Shown one piece after another: positions 58,888 to 64,000 of a stretch of 64,000 nt of DNA. The notes beneath the pieces are model-generated. The model searched no databases, had not been told where the DNA came from, and worked only from the letters and a program-made list of their open reading frames with translations. The stretch is from W0P28-013 sp051870755. GTDB lineage: Bacteria; Bacteroidota; Bacteroidia; Bacteroidales; Paludibacteraceae. A program made the position numbers and the translations under genes. The stretch's first letter is position 1; each line of letters starts with the position of its first letter. Location of the stretch: assembly GCA_051870755.1 (NCBI GenBank), contig JBJECE010000028.1, positions 62,001-126,000 of the forward strand, given 5' to 3'.

Positions 58888-60285
58888 TCAATCAAAAAAT
58901 TGGTCGCTGAAGTTGATGAAAAATAGGTTTGTTTCGGCGCGTGTGCAGGCGGTGTAGAGCCAGCGCAGGTAGTCGCTGTCGATTTGTTCGGGCGTGAGGC
59001 CGCCTTGGTCGATGAACACTTCGCTCCATTGGCCGCCTTGCGCTTTGTGGCAGGTTACGGCGTAGCCGAATTTCACTTGTAGCGCATTCAGATATTCGTT
59101 CTGCATCATCGCTTTGTAGCGTTGGCGGCGATTGCCTATTTCGAGATAATCTTCTTCGACGGCAGCAAATAGTTTTTTGTTGAGTTGTTCAGCAGCAGCG
59201 GGTGTCTCGGTGTAGAGCGAGTCGATGAGCAGGCGTGTGTCGATTTCGCAATCGTAGTCCAAAAAACGGAGCGTAACATCGACAAAGCGCATTCCGTACA
59301 TATCGTGGTAGCGTTTGATGCGCGCTAATTCGGCCACGTCGCCGTTGGCAATGAATTCGAGGTCGGGATACTCTTTGCTCCAAAAGTAGTTGTTGCGTGT
59401 GATGAGCAGCAGGTCGCCGGCCGAGAGTTCGTCTTCTTTGCACATGACTTGATTGCGTATGCCGCGATTGTAGAGTACGGCGCGCTTGTTCGAGCGTGTT
59501 ACGATGATGCAGTTTTCTACGCCCGATCGGCTGTAGGCGCTTTGTATCTCGTCGATGAGTTCGGCGCCGGTGATGCGATGCACATCCGGAAAATTGTGGC
59601 TGAGTGTGAGGGCGTTGCCGGCTTGTGTGAGCACTTGTCGGATGGTGGTGGCGTTGTGCAAAATGCCACTGTCGGCCGATTGTCGTGCCACTGTTGTCAA
59701 TTCGGCGGTTGTAACGTCGAGACCGTAGCGTTCGAGGTTGCGGCGGTCGAGTGCGGGCGAAAATGGCTGCATGACGGGCGGCAGTTGCGCTGTGTCGCCG
59801 ATGAGAATCAGCCGACAATTTTCGCCAGTATAGACAAATTCGATCAGGTCGTTGAGCAGGCGTCCGGAACCGAAATTTGTGCCTTCGTTTGGCGTGTTCG
59901 ACACCATCGACGCCTCATCGACAAGGAACAGCGTGTCGCGTGCGTTGTTGTAGTTGAGCGTAAATTCGTTGGACGCGGATTTTTGACGATAAATACATTT
60001 GTGAATCGAGTAGGCCGGCTGTTTCGCGTAATTGCTGAAAACTTTGGCGGCGCGTCCGGTGGGAGCGAGCAGCACGGTTTTTTGGCGCAAGGCATGCAGC
60101 GCACCAACCAAGGCACTCACCACCGATGTTTTGCCGGTGCCGGCGTAGCCGGTCAGCAAAAAGGCGTGGTGTGTTTGGTCGGACATGCAGAATTCGGCTA
60201 ATGCGTCGATGGCCGATTGCTGCTCGGCAGTCGGCTCGAAAGGCAGTTGCGCGCTGATTTTGCGTGTCAGAAAATTTTGTATCAC
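58888..60285 (-). CDS. RecD2/Pif1-like superfamily 1 helicase
   Basis: A 465-residue DNA helicase of the ATP-dependent RecD-like group common in Bacteroidota. Motif I is LLTGYAGTGKTSVVSAL (about residues 43-59), motif Ia LLAPTGRAAKV (about 71-81), motif II FLVDEASMVS (about 119-128), motif III LILIGDTAQLPPV (about 158-170), motif V/VI region VTCHKAQGGQWSEVFID (about 410-426) and YTACTRAETNLFFIN near the end. It lacks the N-terminal region of longer RecD2 proteins. It is the last gene of the run DUF5063, exonuclease, RlmI, DUF2147, RecD-like; its role is probably in DNA repair. Confidence 0.92.
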   Translation of the reverse strand: MIQNFLTRKISAQLPFEPTAEQQSAIDALAEFCMSDQTHHAFLLTGYAGTGKTSVVSALVGALHALRQKTVLLAPTGRAAKVFSNYAKQPAYSIHKCIYRQKSASNEFTLNYNNARDTLFLVDEASMVSNTPNEGTNFGSGRLLNDLIEFVYTGENCRLILIGDTAQLPPVMQPFSPALDRRNLERYGLDVTTAELTTVARQSADSGILHNATTIRQVLTQAGNALTLSHNFPDVHRITGAELIDEIQSAYSRSGVENCIIVTRSNKRAVLYNRGIRNQVMCKEDELSAGDLLLITRNNYFWSKEYPDLEFIANGDVAELARIKRYHDMYGMRFVDVTLRFLDYDCEIDTRLLIDSLYTETPAAAEQLNKKLFAAVEEDYLEIGNRRQRYKAMMQNEYLNALQVKFGYAVTCHKAQGGQWSEVFIDQGGLTPEQIDSDYLRWLYTACTRAETNLFFINFSDQFFD

Positions 60286-60297
60286 GGTCGGTATCGG

Positions 60298-60735
60298 TCA
60301 GCGAATCCACACCTGGCTGCGCCCGAGGATGCCGCGTTTGTCGATGGATCCGCGTAGCGTCAGTTTGCCGGTAGCCGCATCGTAAGTGATTGAACCATAG
60401 TAGATATTGCCGCTGTCGGGGTCGAGTACGTTGCCGCCGACCAATTTCCCGTTTTCATATTTCATATCACGAATGATGATGAGTCCTTCGACGGGTTTGC
60501 CTTTGTCGGCGCCTTTACATTTGTCGCACACGACATTTTTGCCGGCGTATTCCGGCTGTAATAGTTGTTCGATTTTGCCGTAGTATAGGCCGTTTGTGGC
60601 TTTGAATATGCGCACGATGGATTCTTTTTCGCCCGTTTTGTCGCTGATGGTTGTCCAATTTCCTAAAAATTCTTTTTGGGCAAACAGCGCCGTTGTGATG
60701 CCGGCGAGTGCGATGACAAAAATGATACGTTTCAT
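60298..60735 (-). CDS. DUF2147 family exported protein
   Basis: A 145-residue periplasmic protein with a signal peptide (MKRIIFVIALAGITTALFA). The DUF2147 pattern is clear: FLGNWTTISDKTGEKESIV, RIFKATNGLYYGKIEQLLQP, VVCDKCKGADKGKPVEGL (with a C-x2-C pair) and NVLDPDSGNIYYGSITYDAATGKLTLRGSI near the end, ending GRSQVWIR. The fold is lipocalin-like; function unknown. It is encoded between the RlmI-type gene and the RecD-like helicase gene, with gaps of 12 and 17 bp. Confidence 0.9.
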   Translation of the reverse strand: MKRIIFVIALAGITTALFAQKEFLGNWTTISDKTGEKESIVRIFKATNGLYYGKIEQLLQPEYAGKNVVCDKCKGADKGKPVEGLIIIRDMKYENGKLVGGNVLDPDSGNIYYGSITYDAATGKLTLRGSIDKRGILGRSQVWIR

Positions 60736-60752
60736 AGTAGATGTTGTTAAAA

Positions 60753-61925
60753 TTATTCGACATATAGTACCAATCCTTTGAGGTATTCGCCTTCGGGATG
60801 GTAGATGTTGACGGGATGGTCGGGCGCTTGTGTCAGTTGGTGGAGGATGCGCACCTGTCGGCCGGCTTGTGCGGCGGCGCTGAATACGGCCAAGCGGAAT
60901 TGCTCTTTATTGACGGCCTGCGAGCAGGAGAATGTGAATAAGATGCCGCCGTGGCGTATTTGTTCGAAGGCTTTGGCATTCAGTTTCTGATAGCCGTGCA
61001 GGGCGTTGCGCAGCGCGCTTTGGTGCTTGGCAAAAGCGGGCGGATCGAGTATTATCAGGTCGTATTTATCTTTGATGTCGTCCAAAAATTTGAAAGCATC
61101 GATGGCGAAAGCTTGGTGTCGTGGGTCGTTGTCGAAATTCAACGCCACGTTGCGGTTTGTCAGTTCGATGGCTTTGGCCGAACTATCGACCGAGTGCACG
61201 GTGCGTGCGCCGCCGCGCATGGCGTAGAACGAGAATCCGCCTGTGTAGCAAAACATATTCAGCACGTCGCGTCCGGCGGCATAGTGTTCGAGCAGAGCGC
61301 GATTGTCGCGTTGGTCGATGAAAAAGCCCGTTTTTTGTCCGCGCAACCAATCGACATGGAATTTGAGGCCGTTTTCGGTGGCAGTGCAGTCGCCTGCAGC
61401 CCCTATCAGATAGCCATCTTCGGGTGTAACGGGCGCTTTGTAGGGCAGTGTGCCTTCCGATTTGTAATAGACATTTTTGATGGTGTCGATCTCTTCGACC
61501 AGCATGTCGGCCACAAGGTGGCGCATATTGTGCATACCCACCGAATGTGCTTGCACGACGGCGGTGTCGGCATACACATCGACAACCAAGCCCGGCAGAT
61601 TGTCGCCTTCGCCGTGTATCAGACGATAGGCGTTGTTGTTGGCGTTTATCAGCCCTAATGTTTGGCGCATGGCGTAGGCTGCGGCGATGCGTTGTCGGTA
61701 GAATGATGCATCGATGGCGGTATCGACGAACGATAGGATGCGCACGGCTATGCTGCCGATTTGGTAGTGTCCGATGGCCAGAAAACGGCCGTTGCAATCG
61801 ACTATGCGCACGAGGTCGCCTTCGACGACTTGTCCGTCGATTTTGGCGATGGCTCCCGAAAAAATCCAAGGGTGGAAGCGTCGCACGCTCTCGTCTTTGT
61901 GCGGTTTCAGCGTGATGGTTGTCAT
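60753..61925 (-). CDS. RlmI-type class I SAM-dependent rRNA methyltransferase
   Basis: A 390-residue methyltransferase of the RlmI family, which makes 5-methylcytosine in 23S rRNA in characterised members. An N-terminal PUA domain (about 1-75: LKPHKDESVRRFHPWIFSGAI) precedes the linker and a Rossmann methyltransferase domain: GFFIDQRDNR (about 203-212), VLNMFCYTGGFSFYAMRGGA (about 222-241), HSVDSSAKAIELTNRN, LIILDPPAFAK (catalytic-loop, about 290-300) and ILFTFSCSQAVN. Substrate specificity within the family is not certain from sequence. Confidence 0.92.
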   Translation of the reverse strand: MTTITLKPHKDESVRRFHPWIFSGAIAKIDGQVVEGDLVRIVDCNGRFLAIGHYQIGSIAVRILSFVDTAIDASFYRQRIAAAYAMRQTLGLINANNNAYRLIHGEGDNLPGLVVDVYADTAVVQAHSVGMHNMRHLVADMLVEEIDTIKNVYYKSEGTLPYKAPVTPEDGYLIGAAGDCTATENGLKFHVDWLRGQKTGFFIDQRDNRALLEHYAAGRDVLNMFCYTGGFSFYAMRGGARTVHSVDSSAKAIELTNRNVALNFDNDPRHQAFAIDAFKFLDDIKDKYDLIILDPPAFAKHQSALRNALHGYQKLNAKAFEQIRHGGILFTFSCSQAVNKEQFRLAVFSAAAQAGRQVRILHQLTQAPDHPVNIYHPEGEYLKGLVLYVE

Positions 61926-61943
61926 AGCGTTGGCTGTATAGAG

Positions 61944-62519
61944 TCAGTGTCGTTTTTGCAGTTCGATGAATATGTCGCGGCAAGCCCATGCGTCGATGGC
62001 GGCGTATGCTTTTTGCTGCGGCGTGAGTATGGGCGCCTCCCAGTTGGAGAGGCGTTGTGCTTTCGATATTTTTTTGCCGAAGATGATGGCGTACATTTTT
62101 TGCAGACTTTTTTCGGCGATGCCGAATTGTCCGGCCAATGTTTGCAACTCGACGAAGTTACTCGGTGTCAGCGGCATCCATGCGCGTAGAGCATGAAAAT
62201 CGTCTTTGATTGACAGCCCGATTTTCAGCACGTTGTCCGATTCCAATAGTTGTTTCAGCCCTTGGTGTTCGCCGATGAATTGCAGTCGGAACAGAAAACA
62301 GGTGTCGGCTGCGGCCAACTGCATGAGTGCAACGCTGTGGTGGGTGCGTGGCGAGAAACTCGGGCGTGTTTCGGTGTCGAATCCGATGATGCTTTCGTGC
62401 ATGAGCGCAGCGACGGCGGCATCGGCTTCTTTGCGCGATTTCACTACAACGATACGCCCGTGCGGCTGTACGATTGGCAGTGTGGCAATGTATTCTTTGT
62501 CGATGGTGGCTTGGTACAT
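61944..62519 (-). CDS. 3'-5' exonuclease domain protein (RNase D/DnaQ fold)
   Basis: A 191-residue single-domain exonuclease of the DEDD family. The motifs are IIGFDTETRPSF (Exo I, Asp and Glu at about 45-47), NVLKIGLSIKDDFHALR (Exo II, Asp about 107) and AYAAIDAWACRDIFIEL (Exo III, Asp about 178; Tyr-type spacing). It starts at the ATG at 62519; further upstream in-frame codons overlap the DUF5063 gene. It lies 5 bp downstream of DUF5063 and 18 bp upstream of the RlmI gene, a conserved neighbourhood in Bacteroidales. Likely acts on RNA or DNA 3' ends. Confidence 0.9.
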   Translation of the reverse strand: MYQATIDKEYIATLPIVQPHGRIVVVKSRKEADAAVAALMHESIIGFDTETRPSFSPRTHHSVALMQLAAADTCFLFRLQFIGEHQGLKQLLESDNVLKIGLSIKDDFHALRAWMPLTPSNFVELQTLAGQFGIAEKSLQKMYAIIFGKKISKAQRLSNWEAPILTPQQKAYAAIDAWACRDIFIELQKRH

Positions 62520-62523
62520 GGGG

Positions 62524-63036
62524 CTATTCGTCGTCGGTGGCAGGGCTGACCGAAACACGATGCAAAGCACGCAATGCGCCTAACAAGCGCATGCCCCAAC
62601 GGTTCCGAAAATCGTCGATGCAGACGGCCAAAGCCTCTTCCGATAAATCGTCGTTGCCGATTTGGCAGCACACGGCGAAATCTTTCAGTGCCTGATAGGT
62701 GTCGGCCAAGTCTTCCGAAATGGTGGCGTAGAGCGTAGTTTCGCTGAATGCCATATCGGGACTGAAAGAGTCGAGATAATCGTCGTCGCTGCCAAGCAGG
62801 TCGGCTATTTGTGCGCGGATTTGTTCGTAATCGGTCTCGGTAACGAATCGTTCGGGCTCGTCGTCGGGTAGTTCGTTCGGCTGTACAAGTGCTGTTTTCA
62901 GATAGAGCAGCGGCAGCAGGCGCGCGGTTTTGGTAACGAAATCGCGTTTGTTTTCGGCGCCGGCGTGCTCTAAAAATTTGCACGTTTCGACCGCCATGGT
63001 CAAAAATTCCAATTTCTCTTTTGTGTAAAACGACAT
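62524..63036 (-). CDS. DUF5063 family protein
   Basis: A 170-residue acidic helical protein with no signal peptide: MSFYTKEKLEFLTMAVETCKF at the start, TKTARLLPLLYLKTALV, DDEPERFVTETDYEQIRAQI, LADTYQALKDFAVC and FRNRWGMRLLGALRALH near the end. This pattern fits DUF5063, which is regularly found next to the exonuclease, RlmI and RecD-like genes that follow here. Function unknown. The ATG at 63036 lies 17 bp after a -7 box (63054-63061), which excludes longer readings. Confidence 0.9.
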   Translation of the reverse strand: MSFYTKEKLEFLTMAVETCKFLEHAGAENKRDFVTKTARLLPLLYLKTALVQPNELPDDEPERFVTETDYEQIRAQIADLLGSDDDYLDSFSPDMAFSETTLYATISEDLADTYQALKDFAVCCQIGNDDLSEEALAVCIDDFRNRWGMRLLGALRALHRVSVSPATDDE

Positions 63037-63053
63037 ACGTCTGAATTTTGCTG

Positions 63054-63082
63054 CAAAGTTACAAAAATAGCCGCAAGTAGCA
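63054..63082 (-). promoter_or_regulatory. Promoter of the DUF5063 run
   Basis: The minus strand has TTG (63082-63080), 18 nt, TAACTTTG (63061-63054). Confidence 0.68.
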
Positions 63083-63091
63083 AAATGTGCA

Positions 63092-64000
63092 TCATTTTTT
63101 ATGTGTGCGTGCGGATTGTTGCGCGTTCGGGTTAGGTTTTTTGCCGAACAATTTGTCGATGAGGTCGATGCGGCCGATTTTTTTGAGCGTGGTTCTGATT
63201 TGCGCACGCGTTTCGGGCTTGTACCAAAAGAAAAATTGGCGTTGTGCGAGTTTGTCGTTGGGTGTGCGTGCCACAAAAATCGGTTTCAGCGTGTACGGAT
63301 TCAGGCCGGTGTGGTACATTTCGGTGGCCAGCGTCATGGGCGTCGGCGTAAAGTCTTGCACTTGTTCCAACTGAAAATCAAGTTGTTTGGTCTCGATGGC
63401 CAATTCAGCCATCTCCTGCAAACCGCATCCGGGGTGGCTCGAAATGAAGTAGGGAATCAGTTGCTGATTTAGTCGTTCGTCGGTGTTTATCGTGTCGAAC
63501 AAGCGCTTAAATTCCTTGAATAGCGCAAAACTCGGTTTGCGCATCGTTTGCAGAACGGCTTCGCTGGTATGTTCGGGAGCCACTTTCAGTCGTCCCGACA
63601 CGTGCCGGCTGATCAATTCGTGTGCATAATCGCGATTGTGGCGGTTTATGTCGTTGTTGTCGGTGCGGTGCAGCACCAAGTCGTAACGAACGCCGCTGCC
63701 GATGAAACTTTTTTTGATGCAGGGCAGTGCATCGACAGCACGGTACAAGGCCAAGAGCGGCGCATGGTCGGTGTTCATATTTTTGCAGACGGTTGGAAAT
63801 GCACACGATGGCCGTCGGCATTTGGCGCAAAGGTCGGCATTGCGGCCGCGCATCATGTACATGTTTGCCGACGGTCCGCCCAAGTCGCTTAGATAACCTT
63901 TGAAATCGGGCATTTCGGCGATTTTACGGACTTCTTTCAAGATGGATTTTTGGCTGCGCGAAACGATGAATTTGCCTTGGTGCATCGAGATGGTGCAGAA
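63092..64000 (-). CDS. YgiQ-type radical SAM protein, C-terminal part (5' end outside window)
   Basis: The last ~302 codons of a UPF0313/YgiQ-family radical SAM protein, open to the window edge. Visible family features are CTISMHQGKFIVSRSQKSI at the truncated start, CAKCRRPSCAFP (a cysteine cluster), NMNTDHAPLLALYRAVDALP, FIGSGVRYDLVLH, HVSGRLKVAPEHTSEAVLQTMRKP split near residue 130-153 and FISSHPGCGLQEM, then the VQDFTPTPMTLATEMYHTGLNPYT stretch. The N-terminal CxxxCxxC cluster lies upstream of the window. The C-terminal tail is basic (KKPNPNAQQSARTHKK). The reaction is not known. Confidence 0.95.
   Translation of the reverse strand, partial: FCTISMHQGKFIVSRSQKSILKEVRKIAEMPDFKGYLSDLGGPSANMYMMRGRNADLCAKCRRPSCAFPTVCKNMNTDHAPLLALYRAVDALPCIKKSFIGSGVRYDLVLHRTDNNDINRHNRDYAHELISRHVSGRLKVAPEHTSEAVLQTMRKPSFALFKEFKRLFDTINTDERLNQQLIPYFISSHPGCGLQEMAELAIETKQLDFQLEQVQDFTPTPMTLATEMYHTGLNPYTLKPIFVARTPNDKLAQRQFFFWYKPETRAQIRTTLKKIGRIDLIDKLFGKKPNPNAQQSARTHKK

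Noticed and set aside
1..64000. CRISPR arrays, insertion sequences, integrases, rRNA genes
   Set aside because: No spaced direct-repeat array, no transposase or integrase signature and no rRNA sequence was seen. The islands therefore lack an obvious mobility gene within the window.

Overview
The window is a 64-kb chromosomal segment of a Bacteroidales (Bacteroidota) bacterium of roughly 50% GC. The evidence is: about 17 promoters of the Bacteroidota type (TTG, 19-21 nt, TAnnTTTG); several secreted proteins ending in type IX secretion (T9SS) C-terminal sorting domains; Bacteroidota-restricted families (DUF4837, DUF5063, DUF5103, FISUMP, PepSY-like lipoproteins); meso-diaminopimelate dehydrogenase; and a TrpB2-type tryptophan synthase. 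Most of the DNA is ordinary core genome, interrupted by two AT-rich accessory islands.

Layout. 0-1.3 kb: the end of glyA and a secreted CAP protein. 1.4-7.1 kb: AT-rich island 1, bounded by two near-identical 30-bp direct repeats. It holds a small membrane protein, an A1S_2505-type protein and, as one minus-strand run, TerB-like protein, two unknown proteins, a gene broken by two frameshifts, and a 1072-residue GHKL ATPase with a C-terminal PD-(D/E)XK/DUF3883-like end. 7.1-7.4 kb: an unclassified structured RNA with its own promoter. 7.5-14.3 kb: MATE transporter, PhoH, and a floA-nfeD-TPR/PD40-rnz-SPOR minus-strand run. 14.4-18.3 kb: ruvC and two T9SS-type secreted proteins. 18.4-21.6 kb: metK behind a SAM-II riboswitch, a PfkB kinase, tRNA-Asn and yraN. 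21.7-29.5 kb: rmuC, a prodomain-like protein, an M6 protease, a RelA-type synthetase and cinA. 29.6-37.4 kb: lipoproteins, pdxA, trpB2 behind a classical trp attenuator (leader peptide with three Trp codons), and three polysaccharide genes. 37.5-39.9 kb: groES and groEL with an S23/IVS-type four-helix-bundle gene inserted between them. 40-48 kb: T9SS-linked proteins, ddh, tri-haem cytochrome c peroxidase with CcsA/ResB-type cytochrome maturation proteins, and carboxynorspermidine synthase. 48.1-55.2 kb: AT-rich island 2, a complete Wadjet plasmid-defence system (jetABCD) plus a fifth overlapping gene. 55.4-64 kb: a YhcG-type nuclease, dnaK, a conserved DUF5063/exonuclease/RlmI/DUF2147/RecD-like run, and the end of a YgiQ-type radical SAM gene.

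The observations most worth following are: (1) the TerB/GHKL-ATPase island as a candidate defence operon; (2) sigma-54-type -24/-12 promoters with a shared CTGACA-AAA-TGTCAG-like palindrome upstream of both groES and dnaK; (3) the trp attenuator ahead of trpB2; (4) the structured RNA at 7.1-7.4 kb; (5) the gene joined to the end of the Wadjet operon. No CRISPR array, insertion sequence or rRNA operon was seen. All assignments come from reading the sequence; no database search was run.
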